From positions 186,001-250,000 of the forward strand of contig NZ_JAERLY010000002.1 of assembly GCF_018256155.1 (NCBI RefSeq): 64,000 nucleotides of DNA. The letters run 5' to 3'. Positions 48,119-57,699 of the stretch are shown here, one piece after another (within the stretch, counting starts at the first letter, position 1; each line of letters opens with the position of its first letter). The notes below the pieces were generated by a model. It worked only from the letters and a program-made list of their open reading frames with translations. It made no database searches and had not been told where the DNA came from. A program made the translations under genes and the position numbers. The stretch is from Gluconobacter sp. Dm-62. GTDB taxonomy: Bacteria; Pseudomonadota; Alphaproteobacteria; Acetobacterales; Acetobacteraceae.

Positions 48119-49222
48119 TCAGGACGGCGATATGGTGCCATCCCTGACGCTAAAAAACTGTGCACGGCCTGCTATTGGCGCAAAGGCTTCGGCATCCGTA
48201 CCCGTAATCAGGATCGGTGCCCGTAATCCCTCAAGGCTTTCGAGCAGGGCGCGGCGTCGCGTTTCGTCCAGATGCAGCAGGGGTTCGTCAAGCAGGATCG
48301 CCGGGGCCTGCCCCCGCTCCTGTGTCATGAGGCGGGCATGGGACAGGATTGTGCCGGTCAGCATGATTTTCTGCTGCCCGCTGCTTGAAAGCTCGGCGGT
48401 GCGTCCTGTTGCGGTATCCGAGAGCGTAAAATCAGCCCGGTGTGCCCCGATGGATGTCGTGGAGCGTTGCCTGTCTTCGGCCCGGGCCTGTTGCAGGCTG
48501 CTTCTGATCCAGTCTTCAACGTCCAGTGCCGGCTGAGTTGCGAGGCGGCTGGCGATCGCGCAGTCCAGATGCAATGTGCTGGCTGAAAATCCAGTATTCT
48601 CAAAAGGATGGGCGTTCATGCTCTCAATGAGTGCAAGGCGCGCTGCGGAGGCCGCAACCGCGTGGCGGCCAATGGAATCTTCGATGGAAGAAAGCCATGC
48701 TGCTTCAGTGGGGCGTTCGGAAAGGACCCTGTTCCGGCTGGCAACCGAGCGGTCATGCGCCGCAATCTGACGTCCGTGATCGGGGGACAGCGCCATGACC
48801 AGCCGATCCAGAAACCGCCGTCGGCCGCTGGAGCCTTCCTGAAAAAGCCGATCCATTTGCGGGGTCAGCCAGACGCAGGAAAACTTCTGGCTGATTGCGG
48901 CCTGCGAGCGGATGTTTTCACCATCAAGGCGAAAGGTACGGCGCTGTTTTTCGGTCAGGTCGCTGCCTGTGCCGATCCGGAATTCGTCCAGTCCGGATTG
49001 GAGCGTCGCCGCAACGCCCCACCGCTCGGCTCCTGTGCGGCAGAGCGCAGGAAGAGCGGCCCCGCGCAGCCCCCGTCCGGGCGCCAGCAGGGAGACGGCT
49101 TCGAGCAGATTGGTTTTTCCAGAACCGTTCTCCCCTGTCAGAACCAGAATGGAAGCATCCGGGCTCCAGACAGTATGGGTGTAGTTCCGGAAATCCGTCA
49201 GCGCGAGCCGGGTCAGTTTCAA
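48119..49222 (-). CDS. recF: DNA replication and repair protein RecF
   Basis: A 367-residue SMC-like ATPase that loads RecA at gaps with RecO and RecR. Walker A is LTGENGSGKTNLLEAVSLLAPGRGLR (residues 29-54), followed by the WLTPQMDRLF motif, a signature-like ELSSSGQQKIM (about residue 281) and Walker B ILLDEPLLHLDE. It lies 13 bases after dnaN in the order dnaA-dnaN-recF-gyrB. Confidence 0.96.
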   Translation of the reverse strand: MKLTRLALTDFRNYTHTVWSPDASILVLTGENGSGKTNLLEAVSLLAPGRGLRGAALPALCRTGAERWGVAATLQSGLDEFRIGTGSDLTEKQRRTFRLDGENIRSQAAISQKFSCVWLTPQMDRLFQEGSSGRRRFLDRLVMALSPDHGRQIAAHDRSVASRNRVLSERPTEAAWLSSIEDSIGRHAVAASAARLALIESMNAHPFENTGFSASTLHLDCAIASRLATQPALDVEDWIRSSLQQARAEDRQRSTTSIGAHRADFTLSDTATGRTAELSSSGQQKIMLTGTILSHARLMTQERGQAPAILLDEPLLHLDETRRRALLESLEGLRAPILITGTDAEAFAPIAGRAQFFSVRDGTISPS

Positions 49223-49235
49223 TCTGGGCTCGTGT

Positions 49236-50360
49236 TCAGACCCGCATGGGCATCAGGACATACAGCGCCGAAGGCGACGCCGTGTCACGGACGATGGTAG
49301 GCGCAGAGCTGTCGGAAAATGCGAATTCCACTTCCACGTCGATCTGGTCTGTGATGTCGGTCAGGTAGCGCGCCTGAAAGCCGATTTCGATTGGTGCGGC
49401 ATCGTAGGAGACGGCATTTTCGTCCAGTTCCTCGTGGGCCACACCCTGATCAGGACTGGTAGCGGACAGGTTCAGCATGTTCTGCGTCACCGACAGCTTG
49501 ACCGGGCGCGAACGCTCCTGACTGATCGCTGCAACGCGACCGACGGCTGCTGCGAAGTCACGCTTGCCGACACGCAGAATGCGATCATTGCCCTTGGGAA
49601 TAACGCGCTCGTATTCCGGGAAGGTTCCATCGATCAGCTTGGACGTCAGCAGAACCGGACCCGCCTGGAACTGGATGCGGGTGTCAGACAGGGACACTTC
49701 CAGATCGGCTGCCCCTTCATCGAGCAGCTTGCGCAGTTCGTTGATGGTCTTTCGCGGGATGATGACGCCCGGCATGCCGCGCGCGCCTTCAGGCACATCC
49801 GTTTCAACGCGTGCCAGACGATGGCCATCCGTCGCAACAGCGCGCAGCATCGGGGTGGCCCCATTTTCTGCGACGTGCAGATAGATGCCGTTCAGGTAAT
49901 AGCGGGTTTCTTCGTTGGAGATGGCGAATTTGGTGCGGTCAATCAGCCCACGAAGTGTCGCGGCTGGGATAGTGAAGCGATGCGGCAGGTCACCCGCGAC
50001 CATGGCCGGGAAATCATCGACCGGCAGCACGTTCAGACTGGTGGCGTAGCGACCGGCCCGCAGGGCGAGCGGTGCTTCGCTGTCCTGATGATCGAACTCA
50101 AGGGCAACGCCATCGGGCAGTTTGCGGACGATCTCAAAGAGCACGGCCGCCGGAACGGTCGTGGAGCCGGAACGCTCGCCAGTCGCGGGAACGTCTTCCA
50201 CCACTGCGATTTCCATATCTGTCGCTGTCAGGCGCAGGACGTCATCCTGATAGGTCATCAAAACGTTGGCCAGAATGGGAATGGTATTCCGCTTTTCCGC
50301 AACGCCATGAATATGCGCCAGAGCCCGTTGCAGCAGGGTACGGTCAACCTTGAATTTCAT
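49236..50360 (-). CDS. dnaN: DNA polymerase III beta subunit (sliding clamp)
   Basis: The 374-residue ring clamp that tethers replicative polymerase. The three-domain clamp pattern is visible: MKFKVDRTLLQRALAHIHGVAEKRNTIPILANVL at the N-terminus, RGLIDRTKFAISNEETRYYLNGIYL in the middle, and the C-terminal YVLMPMRV that contributes to the protein-binding pocket. It lies 90 bases downstream of dnaA. Confidence 0.98.
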   Translation of the reverse strand: MKFKVDRTLLQRALAHIHGVAEKRNTIPILANVLMTYQDDVLRLTATDMEIAVVEDVPATGERSGSTTVPAAVLFEIVRKLPDGVALEFDHQDSEAPLALRAGRYATSLNVLPVDDFPAMVAGDLPHRFTIPAATLRGLIDRTKFAISNEETRYYLNGIYLHVAENGATPMLRAVATDGHRLARVETDVPEGARGMPGVIIPRKTINELRKLLDEGAADLEVSLSDTRIQFQAGPVLLTSKLIDGTFPEYERVIPKGNDRILRVGKRDFAAAVGRVAAISQERSRPVKLSVTQNMLNLSATSPDQGVAHEELDENAVSYDAAPIEIGFQARYLTDITDQIDVEVEFAFSDSSAPTIVRDTASPSALYVLMPMRV

Positions 50361-50450
50361 TCCGAGCCTCGGCGAAGATCTTGAATTAATTGAGAGAACC
50401 TAGCAGACTCCCGCCCCTCGGGAAAGAGAGGGATCGGAGGTCCTGCCCGG

Positions 50451-51875
50451 TCAGCCTTCCAGCATCCGGCGCAGCAGTTCCACGTCCTCGGCGAAGGACG
50501 CATCCTGGTCCATCAGTTCGGTGACGCGGTTGACGGCGTGCATGACGGTCGTGTGGTCGCGGTTGCCGAACTTGCGTCCGATTTCAGGAAGAGAGCGGCT
50601 GGTGAGCTGCTTGGCCAGATACATGGCCACCTGACGCGGCCGTGCGACAGCCCGGGCACGGCGGGCGGAGGACATATCCGTTAGGCGGATGTTCCAGTGC
50701 TCGGAAACCTTGCGCTGGATTTCCTCGATCGTGACGCGGCGATCATGGGCCTTCAGCATGTCCTTGAGAACATCCTGCGTCGTATCGAGCGTCACGGGGC
50801 GACCAACGAGATCTGCATGGGCAATCAGGCGGTTGAGCGCGCCTTCAAGTTCACGGACATTGGTCGTGATCTTGTGGGCGAGATATTCCAGCACCTTGGA
50901 TGGAACATGCGTGCCGGACGCCTTGGCCTTGGCTTCCAGAATGGAAATACGCAGCTCGAAGGTCGTGGCATGGATATCTGCGACCATACCGCAGCCCAGA
51001 CGGGTCCGCAGACGGTCTTCAAGGCCTGACAGGTCAGAAGGACTCTTGTCGGCGCTGACAATGATCTGGCGCCCAGCATCGACGAGGGCATTGAACGTAT
51101 GGAAGAATTCTTCCTGCGTGTTGTCCTTGCCGATCAGGAACTGCAGATCGTCGATCATCAGCACGTCAACGGAACGGAGCTGTTCCTTGAACTCCATCGT
51201 GGACTGCGAACGGATCGCCGCGATGAAGCGGTACATGAACTTTTCCGCGGACATATAGGCTACGGAGACCTTGCCGGTCCGGGTCAGTTCCGTGCCGATG
51301 GCATGCATCAGATGCGTCTTGCCGAGCCCCACGCCGCCATACAAGAACAGCGGATTGAAGCCGGGGCTTGAAGGCTTTTCGGCGACGCGGCGTGCGCAGG
51401 CATAAGCGAACTCGTTCGGCTTGCCGACGATGAACGTGTCAAACGTGAAACGCGGATCAAGCGGTACGGCCAGATCGCTGCGATTTTCAGGCGGAGCGCT
51501 TTGCGGCACGATATCCGCGGAAGAACCGGTTTCTTCGCCAGCGTCGTCAGCATCCCCCATCGAGACTTCAGGAAGGCCGCGCTTGACCTGAAGCTCCACG
51601 CCTTTGATGTCTTCGCGCTCGGTACGCCAGAGCGTCTGAAGACGCTCCTCATACTGACTGCGGACCCAGTCACGCAGGAATCGCGTGGGCAGATAGAGAG
51701 TCAGTTCATCTTCGTCGAGTGGCCCCAGAACGATCTGCCGGAGCCATGTCCGGTATTCGACCTCGCCGACCTCACTCTTCAGTTTCTCACGAACGCGGAC
51801 CCAGGCGGTCTCAAGCGGTGTCGTCGAACCGGGGGCGGAGGCGCTGGCGTCCAGATACTGAGCGTTTTCCACCAT
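50451..51875 (-). CDS. dnaA: Chromosomal replication initiator DnaA
   Basis: The AAA+ initiator that opens oriC. It has about 474 residues from the ATG at 51875, chosen because AAAGGGGG lies just upstream; an ATG at 51896 is in frame but lacks a ribosome site. Walker A is GGVGLGKTHLMHAIG and Walker B is VLMIDDLQFLIGKD. The C-terminal box-binding helix region is SLPEIGRKFGNRDHTTVMHAV. It is separated from rpsT by about 330 bases. Confidence 0.98.
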   Translation of the reverse strand: MVENAQYLDASASAPGSTTPLETAWVRVREKLKSEVGEVEYRTWLRQIVLGPLDEDELTLYLPTRFLRDWVRSQYEERLQTLWRTEREDIKGVELQVKRGLPEVSMGDADDAGEETGSSADIVPQSAPPENRSDLAVPLDPRFTFDTFIVGKPNEFAYACARRVAEKPSSPGFNPLFLYGGVGLGKTHLMHAIGTELTRTGKVSVAYMSAEKFMYRFIAAIRSQSTMEFKEQLRSVDVLMIDDLQFLIGKDNTQEEFFHTFNALVDAGRQIIVSADKSPSDLSGLEDRLRTRLGCGMVADIHATTFELRISILEAKAKASGTHVPSKVLEYLAHKITTNVRELEGALNRLIAHADLVGRPVTLDTTQDVLKDMLKAHDRRVTIEEIQRKVSEHWNIRLTDMSSARRARAVARPRQVAMYLAKQLTSRSLPEIGRKFGNRDHTTVMHAVNRVTELMDQDASFAEDVELLRRMLEG

Positions 51876-52027
51876 TGTACCCCCTTTCATATCCATTCCC
51901 GCACGAGACGGGCGTCAGTTGTGGTTCCCTGCGCGCAGGGCGATTGTGCTCTCGACAGAAATCTGCAGCAGAAAAGCTGGCGAATTTCCGGAGAGCCAGG
52001 CATCCGATACTTTTTTGTCGAACGCTC

Positions 52028-52056
52028 AGGATAGGCGCCCGCTCTGCCCGAAGCAA
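52028..52056 (-). promoter_or_regulatory. Possible sigma-70 promoter of dnaA
   Basis: On the minus strand TTGCTT (52051-52056) and TATCCT (52028-52033) are separated by exactly 17 bases, leaving a leader of about 150 bases before dnaA. Confidence 0.35.
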
Positions 52057-52150
52057 GCTGGAACACGAAGGGTTCAGCGGGATGTCATGAGGGTGTTCCC
52101 CATAAGCAACCCAAGGTCAGACACTCGGGGAAAAGATCTGGGATGCAGTC

Positions 52151-52185
52151 AAAAAAGAACGCGCTCCCGGAGGGGAGCGCGTTCT
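52151..52185 (-). terminator. Rho-independent terminator of rpsT
   Basis: A 13-bp stem (arms 52156-52168 and 52173-52185) with a GGAG loop, followed on the minus strand by six T (complement of 52151-52156). It lies just after the rpsT stop. Confidence 0.93.
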
Positions 52186-52209
52186 TCAGTTCCAACCCGA
52201 AGGTGAAGC

Positions 52210-52479
52210 TCAGGCGGTTGCCAGAGCCTTCACGCGAGCGGACAGACGGGACAGCTTGCGGCTGACCGTGTTCTTGGCAATCACGCCCTTGCCAGCTGCG
52301 CGCTGCATTTCCGGCTGTGCAACCTTGAAGGCTTCGGCAGCAGCGGACTTGTCACCGGACTGGATGGCGAGTTCGATCTTCTTGATGAACGTGCGCATAC
52401 GGGACATGCGGGCAACGTTGCGCTCACGGCGACGTTCGTTCTGACGGATACGCTTGCGGGCAGAAGCTGTGTTTGCCAT
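52210..52479 (-). CDS. rpsT: Small ribosomal subunit protein S20
   Basis: An 89-residue basic helical protein that binds 16S rRNA. The opening [21 protein letters not shown] and the [23 protein letters not shown] ending are diagnostic. It is the gene upstream of dnaA in many alphaproteobacteria. Confidence 0.98.
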   Translation of the reverse strand: MANTASARKRIRQNERRRERNVARMSRMRTFIKKIELAIQSGDKSAAAEAFKVAQPEMQRAAGKGVIAKNTVSRKLSRLSARVKALATA

Positions 52480-52604
52480 GGATCTTTCGGTTCAGTTTGC
52501 GTTTTGGTCGCGTAAATGGTTGGCGCCCTCTACTCCGCTCTGGCGGGTCCCGTCAAGCGTTTTGCACATTTTACACAGGATGGGGGCATCTTTCCGGACC
52601 GCGA

Positions 52605-53438
52605 TCATTTCTGACAGGCCGGGCAGAAGAACGTCGAACGGCCCGACTGCGTGATGCGCCGGATCGGGCTGGCTTCTCCACAATTGGGGCATGGAGCCCC
52701 TTCCCGTCCATAAACGAGGTGCAAGGCCTGAAACCCGCCTTTGGTACCGTCAGCCTGCACGTAGTCGCGCAGGGACGATCCTCCAGAGGCGATGGCCTGT
52801 TCCAGAATTTGCGAGATGGCTTCCGCAAGGGCGGAGCTGTCTTCTTTCGTAAGGGTAAGAGCCTGTCGCTCGGGATGAATGCCGCAGCGGAACAGCGCCT
52901 CACACACATAGATATTTCCCAGACCTGCAATCAGCTTCTGGTCGAGGAGCGCAGATTTTATCGGCGTACGACGGTCCCGGAACAGATCTGCCAGTGCCGG
53001 CCCATTCATGACGTCCGAAAGAGGCTCCATGCCCAGATGGGCCAGGAGACGGTGACTGTCCTCCTCAGAAGTAGGAACCAGATCAACCATCCCGAAGCGC
53101 CGGGGATCGACCAACCCTGCCCGCGCACCGCTTTCCGTCTCCAGAACCAGATGCTCGTGCGCCGGTGGAGTCGCATTCGTCCGCGCCCGGCCGATCGTGA
53201 GTCGGCCCGACATCCCCAGATGCAGTAGCATGCTCCACCCGCCTTCAAGGCGCATGAGAATATACTTCGCGCGCCTGCGGAACGAGAGAACGCGCCGGCC
53301 TTCCAGCTTCTCCCGCAGATCTGCGGGAAACGGCCATCGAAGGTCCGGGCGGTTGACGGAAACATGGCTGATTCGATGCCCTTCAAAGGCATCACGAAAC
53401 CCGCGCATGACGGTTTCGACTTCTGGAAGCTCTGGCAT
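52605..53438 (-). CDS. mutM: Formamidopyrimidine-DNA glycosylase
   Basis: Removes 8-oxoguanine and ring-opened purines and nicks the abasic site. It has 277 residues. The catalytic N-terminal Pro2-Glu3 (MPELPEVETVMRG) sets the start at 53438 although the frame continues upstream. The helix-two-turn-helix (KSALLDQKLIAGLGNIYVCEALF) and C-terminal zinc finger (CPNC...CPAC) are complete. It diverges from ubiE with a 30-base gap. Confidence 0.97.
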   Translation of the reverse strand: MPELPEVETVMRGFRDAFEGHRISHVSVNRPDLRWPFPADLREKLEGRRVLSFRRRAKYILMRLEGGWSMLLHLGMSGRLTIGRARTNATPPAHEHLVLETESGARAGLVDPRRFGMVDLVPTSEEDSHRLLAHLGMEPLSDVMNGPALADLFRDRRTPIKSALLDQKLIAGLGNIYVCEALFRCGIHPERQALTLTKEDSSALAEAISQILEQAIASGGSSLRDYVQADGTKGGFQALHLVYGREGAPCPNCGEASPIRRITQSGRSTFFCPACQK

Positions 53439-53468
53439 GGGTGGGCGCAAAGATATATCGATTGGCCC

Positions 53469-54257
53469 ATGACCGATAGCGCAGAACACAACGCCTCGCC
53501 CTTCCAGTCCTCCGCACAAGCCGAGGACACCATCGATTTCGGCTACCGCAACGTCCCGCGTGGCCAGAAAAAGACGATGGTCCGGGAGGTGTTCGAGAGC
53601 GTCGCCGGGAAATACGACATCATGAATGACGTGATGTCGCTGGGAATTCACCGCGTCTGGAAGCGCATTTTCGTTGGGATGCTCAATCCGCGCCCCAACA
53701 TGAAGCTGCTGGATCTGGCGGGCGGTACGGGCGACATCACGTTCGGCTGGCTGCGTGCCGGTGGTGGCCCCGCCATCCTGTCCGACATCAATGCCGCCAT
53801 GCTGTCCGTCGGCCGTGACCGCGCCATCAAGGCCGGACTGATCGGCAAGATCGAGGTCTGCGTCGTGGACGCGGAAGCCATCCCCCTGCCGGACTGCTCT
53901 GTTGATCGCGTGACGATTGCCTTTGGCTTGCGCAACTGCACGGACAAGTCGGCCGTGCTGCGCGAGGCACGACGCGTCCTCAAGCCGGGTGGGCGCTTCT
54001 TCTGTCTCGAATTCTCGCAGGTCGAAATCGCAGCCCTCGCTCCGGTTTACGACCTGTGGTCCTTTCAGGTGCTGCCCAAGATGGGACAGATCATTGCCAA
54101 GGACTCTGAGAGCTACCAGTATCTCGCCGAAAGCATCCGCATGTTCCCCGATCAGGAAACGCTGGCCCAGATGATGCGCGATGCCGGGCTGGAACAGGTC
54201 CAGTATCGCAACCTGTCCGGTGGCATCGCCGCCATCCATTCCGGCTGGCGTCTGTAA
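53469..54257 (+). CDS. ubiE: Ubiquinone biosynthesis C-methyltransferase
   Basis: C-methylates the demethylated ubiquinone ring (and menaquinone in species that have it). It has about 262 residues from ATG 53469. VREVFESVAGKYDIMNDVMSLGIHRVWKR precedes the SAM motif LLDLAGGTGDITF, and IAFGLRNCTDKSAVLREARRVLKPGGRFFCLEFS is the second family signature. It is followed after four bases by coaBC; the ubiB kinase-like gene that often lies between is absent. Confidence 0.96.
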   Translation: MTDSAEHNASPFQSSAQAEDTIDFGYRNVPRGQKKTMVREVFESVAGKYDIMNDVMSLGIHRVWKRIFVGMLNPRPNMKLLDLAGGTGDITFGWLRAGGGPAILSDINAAMLSVGRDRAIKAGLIGKIEVCVVDAEAIPLPDCSVDRVTIAFGLRNCTDKSAVLREARRVLKPGGRFFCLEFSQVEIAALAPVYDLWSFQVLPKMGQIIAKDSESYQYLAESIRMFPDQETLAQMMRDAGLEQVQYRNLSGGIAAIHSGWRL

Positions 54258-54261
54258 AACC

Positions 54262-55452
54262 ATGCGCCGCGTCCTGCTGATCGTCTCGGGAGGGATCGCA
54301 GCGTTCCGGGTGCTTGAACTGGTGCGCCTGCTGCGGGCTGAGGGCATTGCCGTCACGCCCGTCATGACCGAAGCGGCAAAGGCTTTCGTCACGCCGCTCA
54401 GCCTTGAAACGCTGGCGGGCGAACGTGTGCACGACGCGCTGTTCGAACCCACGCAGGAAAGTGAAATCGGCCATATCGCTTTGGCCCGCAGCGCGGATCT
54501 GGTGCTTGTCTGCCCCGCCACAGCCAACATCATGGCGCGCATGGCTCATGGGTTGGCGGATGATCTGGCGACCACGTTGCTGCTCGCGACCACGTCCCCC
54601 ATTCTGCTGGCCCCGGCCATGAATGTGCGAATGTGGGAACATCCCGCCACGCAGGCCAACCTGAAACTGCTTGAGGCGCGTGGCGTCTCCGTCGTCGGAC
54701 CAGATGTGGGCAGTATGGCCTGTGGCGAAGTCGGTGCCGGACGTCTGAGCGAGCCTCCGGTGATCCGCGATGCGATTCTGCGTCTTCTGACACCGGACCA
54801 TTCCTTGGCCGGACGTCACATTCTGGTGACGGCGGGCCCAACTGTCGAGCCGCTCGATCCCGTGCGTTTCCTGTCGAACAATTCTTCAGGCCGGCAGGGC
54901 TACGCCATCGCGGCGGCTCTGGCGAAGCGCGGTGCGGAAGTCACGCTGGTCAGCGGTCCGGTTTCGATCCCTGTCCCCGAGGGCGTACACCGTATCCCGA
55001 TTCAGACGGCGCGCGACATGCTTGCCGCCTGTGAAGCCGCTCTGCCGGCCGATGCCGCAATCTGCACAGCGGCTGTCAGCGACTGGCGCGCAAAAGACAT
55101 CGCCCCTGGCAAGATCAAGAAAACCGGTGATGGGCCGCCCACGCTTGAACTGATGGAAAACCCGGACATTCTGGCGACCATCTGCCGTCTGCCTCAACGC
55201 CCCCCCCTTGTCGTAGGCTTTGCTGCCGAAACGGACGACGTTCTGGACAACGCCCAGGCCAAGCGTCTGCGCAAAGGGTGCGACTGGCTTGTGGCCAATG
55301 ATGTGCGACAGGGCGTGTTCGGCGCCATGCGCAACACTGTCAGCCTGATTGACGACACTGGCGTTCAGAACTGGCCGGAAATGGACAAGACGGACGTCGC
55401 GGAGCAGCTTGTGCAGAGGATTGCAGCGTTCTTCGCTGATCCATCTTCATAG
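54262..55452 (+). CDS. coaBC: Bifunctional phosphopantothenoylcysteine decarboxylase/synthetase
   Basis: Two steps of coenzyme A synthesis in one 396-residue protein. The N-terminal flavin-dependent decarboxylase (CoaC) has [38 protein letters not shown], the substrate-binding [16 protein letters not shown] and [13 protein letters not shown]. The C-terminal CTP-dependent synthetase (CoaB) carries [29 protein letters not shown] and AAVSDWR, with a Lys-rich loop. The start at 54262 is used because the frame upstream overlaps ubiE. Confidence 0.96.
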   Translation: MRRVLLIVSGGIAAFRVLELVRLLRAEGIAVTPVMTEAAKAFVTPLSLETLAGERVHDALFEPTQESEIGHIALARSADLVLVCPATANIMARMAHGLADDLATTLLLATTSPILLAPAMNVRMWEHPATQANLKLLEARGVSVVGPDVGSMACGEVGAGRLSEPPVIRDAILRLLTPDHSLAGRHILVTAGPTVEPLDPVRFLSNNSSGRQGYAIAAALAKRGAEVTLVSGPVSIPVPEGVHRIPIQTARDMLAACEAALPADAAICTAAVSDWRAKDIAPGKIKKTGDGPPTLELMENPDILATICRLPQRPPLVVGFAAETDDVLDNAQAKRLRKGCDWLVANDVRQGVFGAMRNTVSLIDDTGVQNWPEMDKTDVAEQLVQRIAAFFADPSS

Positions 55453-55481
55453 GGATCGCAATCCGCGATAAGACAGGTGTC

Positions 55482-55937
55482 ATGACGACAGACCTGATTG
55501 ATGTGCGCATCACGCGCCTGCCTCATTCCGAAGGCCTTCCCCTTCCCGCCTATGCCACTACTGGTGCCGCAGGATTCGATTTTCTGGCCGCTGTGGACGC
55601 CCCCATGACGATCGCTCCGGGTGAGCGCGTTCTGGTGCCGACCGGCCTGTGCATTGCCCTGCCGCCCGCTTACGAGCTTCAGGTGCGCCCGCGGTCCGGT
55701 CTGGCACTCAAGCACGGCATCACGCTGCCTAATTCCCCCGGCACCATCGACGAGGATTATCGTGGCGAACTCCGCATCATCGTCATGAACGCTGGTACCG
55801 AGCCGTTCACCGTCGAGCGTGGCACCCGGATCGCACAGGGCGTGCTGGCCCCGGTTTCGCGCCTGCGCTGGGCCGAAGTCGAAACGCTGGACGAGACGGT
55901 CCGTGGCCAAGGCGGCTTTGGCAGCACCGGCCACTGA
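55482..55937 (+). CDS. dut: dUTP diphosphatase
   Basis: Hydrolyses dUTP to dUMP, limiting uracil in DNA and feeding thymidylate synthesis. This trimeric-type dUTPase has 151 residues: [17 protein letters not shown] (motif 1), [29 protein letters not shown] (motifs 2 and 3), [10 protein letters not shown] (motif 4) and the C-terminal [11 protein letters not shown]-loop-like motif 5. It continues the coaBC-dut order of alphaproteobacteria. Confidence 0.97.
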   Translation: MTTDLIDVRITRLPHSEGLPLPAYATTGAAGFDFLAAVDAPMTIAPGERVLVPTGLCIALPPAYELQVRPRSGLALKHGITLPNSPGTIDEDYRGELRIIVMNAGTEPFTVERGTRIAQGVLAPVSRLRWAEVETLDETVRGQGGFGSTGH

Positions 55938-56027
55938 TCCGGCCGGTGAGATGCAGAAAACACTTGAGCCTTCCAGACGTCTCTTTCTAACCTCTGCTTT
56001 CCATCAGGAACGAGGACAGACGTCATC

Positions 56028-57674
56028 ATGACGGGCAGCCCGATGGCCATGCCCCTGCGGATCATGCATCGCTGGCGTCAGCGCATGAGCGGTATCGAAC
56101 TTTCGATTCTGTTCTGCGCAACAGCGTTCGCCCTGTTTGTCGCGCATCGTGGATCCGTTGCGCCTGTCCTGTCTGCCGTGCCAGCAGGTGTCGCGTCTCC
56201 TTTATGGGAAGCCGCTGCGCTGACACTCCTGCATATCGCTCTGTCGCTGATGATCGTCGTCGGAGCCTCTCTGCTCCTGTCGGGTGCGGCCTGTCAGTGG
56301 CCGCGTTTTCGAATATTTCTGATCCCTGCCCTTTCAGTTGCCCGCGCCGTGCCCGGTCTTGGACTGATTGGCATTCTGGGGGCTGTTTTCCCGCCTTCCC
56401 TGACGATTATGCTGGTTGCGGCATCGAGTATGATCTGGCGGATCGTGACAGCCGTTCTGGATGCCGAGGACACGCTTCCGTCTGCGCTTGATGAAGTGGC
56501 GACGGGCCTGCGCATGACAGGCTGGCAGCGTTTCTGGCGGTTGCACATTCCTGTTGCCGTGCCGCTGACGACGTTCAGAGCCATGCAGGCCATGCCTGCC
56601 TTCTGGGTGCGACTTCTGGCTGCGGAAGGTCTTATGATGCTGATGAGCCATCAGACCACTGGGGGATGCGGTGCAGCGGCTCTGAGAGCCATGCTCGATC
56701 ACCATCCACTCCGGATCATCGAAGTTTCTCTGATTATTCTTTTTCTGATTCTCGTGATCGATCAGGCAGTGCTTCGACCGATGGTAGGCTGGGCGCAGCG
56801 TTATCGCCCAGAGGGCCCTTTCGAAGAGCGCGTCCGGCCGCAATCCTGGCTGCTGACATTCTGGCGGCGGACGAAACCGATGCTCTGGCTCAGCGGAGCT
56901 GTGGGGCGTGCGCTTACCTGGATAGGGAACTGGCGTCTTGGACGCCCCCGCACCATTCTTCCTGAAAAAGATGCGGTGGTGCTTCGGGAGTTTCCCGATG
57001 CTCTCCTGCCGATAATTTCGCTACTTTTGCTCATGTACGCGATCTATCACGCGGGTCTGTTACGGCTGCTTCCGTCGGATCTTGCTGAAAGCGTACTGAC
57101 CCTTTCGCATGTCTGCGGGACGCTGGTCCTGTGTGTTCTGGTGTGGGTTCCGCTGGGTCTTCTGATCAGTGAGCGCAAACCTGCATTCCGCAATCCATGT
57201 CGGGCTGCCGTGGCGGCGTGTGGGCTCTTTCCGGCCCTTCTGCTCTATCCACTTTGCAGGAAACTGGGACTGAATTCCGCGGCCATACTGCTTTTTCTGG
57301 GAGCGCACTGGCTGGTCGGAATCGTTGTTCTCGATGCAGCAAAGGCCATCCCTTCAGGCCTGCGTCAGGTGTCTGCCGGATTACGTCTGCGCGGTGTTCT
57401 GCTGTGGCGGCGTCTTTTGCTTCCTGCCATTGCGCCGGAACTCTGTGGCGGCCTTCTGACAGCCGTGGTTCCGGTCTGGAATGCCGTAATGGTGGCGGAG
57501 GCGTTCGTGCCGTCTGACAGCGGGCTCGGGGCGGTTCTGCTCTCCGAGGTCCTCGGTGGGGCTTTAGGTGCGCAGATCCTTGCCCTGATGCTCCTGACGC
57601 TTCTGTCCATGCTGCTGGATCGACTGGTTCTACAGCCTCTCGCCGTCAATGCGGCCCAAAAATATACGATCTGA
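56028..57674 (+). CDS. Fused two-domain ABC transporter permease (NitT/TauT type)
   Basis: A 548-residue membrane protein carrying two binding-protein-dependent permease domains in tandem. Each has an EAA-type coupling loop: LPSALDEVATGLRMTGWQRFWRLHIPVAVP (about residues 152-181) and IPSGLRQVSAGLRLRGVLLWRRLLLPAIAP (about residues 441-470). Eleven or more hydrophobic segments are present. It would pair with the ATPase encoded just downstream (26-base overlap at most with its open frame, real gap 25 bases). No periplasmic binding protein is encoded nearby, so the substrate is unknown; the family includes nitrate, sulfonate and bicarbonate transporters. Confidence 0.88.
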   Translation: MTGSPMAMPLRIMHRWRQRMSGIELSILFCATAFALFVAHRGSVAPVLSAVPAGVASPLWEAAALTLLHIALSLMIVVGASLLLSGAACQWPRFRIFLIPALSVARAVPGLGLIGILGAVFPPSLTIMLVAASSMIWRIVTAVLDAEDTLPSALDEVATGLRMTGWQRFWRLHIPVAVPLTTFRAMQAMPAFWVRLLAAEGLMMLMSHQTTGGCGAAALRAMLDHHPLRIIEVSLIILFLILVIDQAVLRPMVGWAQRYRPEGPFEERVRPQSWLLTFWRRTKPMLWLSGAVGRALTWIGNWRLGRPRTILPEKDAVVLREFPDALLPIISLLLLMYAIYHAGLLRLLPSDLAESVLTLSHVCGTLVLCVLVWVPLGLLISERKPAFRNPCRAAVAACGLFPALLLYPLCRKLGLNSAAILLFLGAHWLVGIVVLDAAKAIPSGLRQVSAGLRLRGVLLWRRLLLPAIAPELCGGLLTAVVPVWNAVMVAEAFVPSDSGLGAVLLSEVLGGALGAQILALMLLTLLSMLLDRLVLQPLAVNAAQKYTI

Positions 57675-57699
57675 ACCTCAGGCTGAAATTCACAGACCC

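Larger units (their letters stand above)
51876..52209. other. dnaA-rpsT intergenic region
   Basis: About 330 bases between dnaA and rpsT, both minus strand. It holds the rpsT terminator at the rpsT end, a possible dnaA promoter, and a perfect 14-bp palindrome CCCTGCGCGCAGGG at 51927-51940 in the dnaA leader. No consensus TTATCCACA DnaA box and no AT-rich unwinding region are visible, so an origin here is not supported. Confidence 0.6.

Noticed and set aside
51876-52209. oriC in the dnaA-rpsT gap
   Set aside because: No consensus DnaA boxes or AT-rich unwinding element were seen; the nearest match has three mismatches.
52605-54542. A 645-codon open frame on the minus strand ending in mutM, suggesting a large fusion
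   Set aside because: The part before MPELPEVE is antisense to ubiE and coaBC and shows no protein-like features; the MutM catalytic proline must be residue 2, so the gene starts at 53438.
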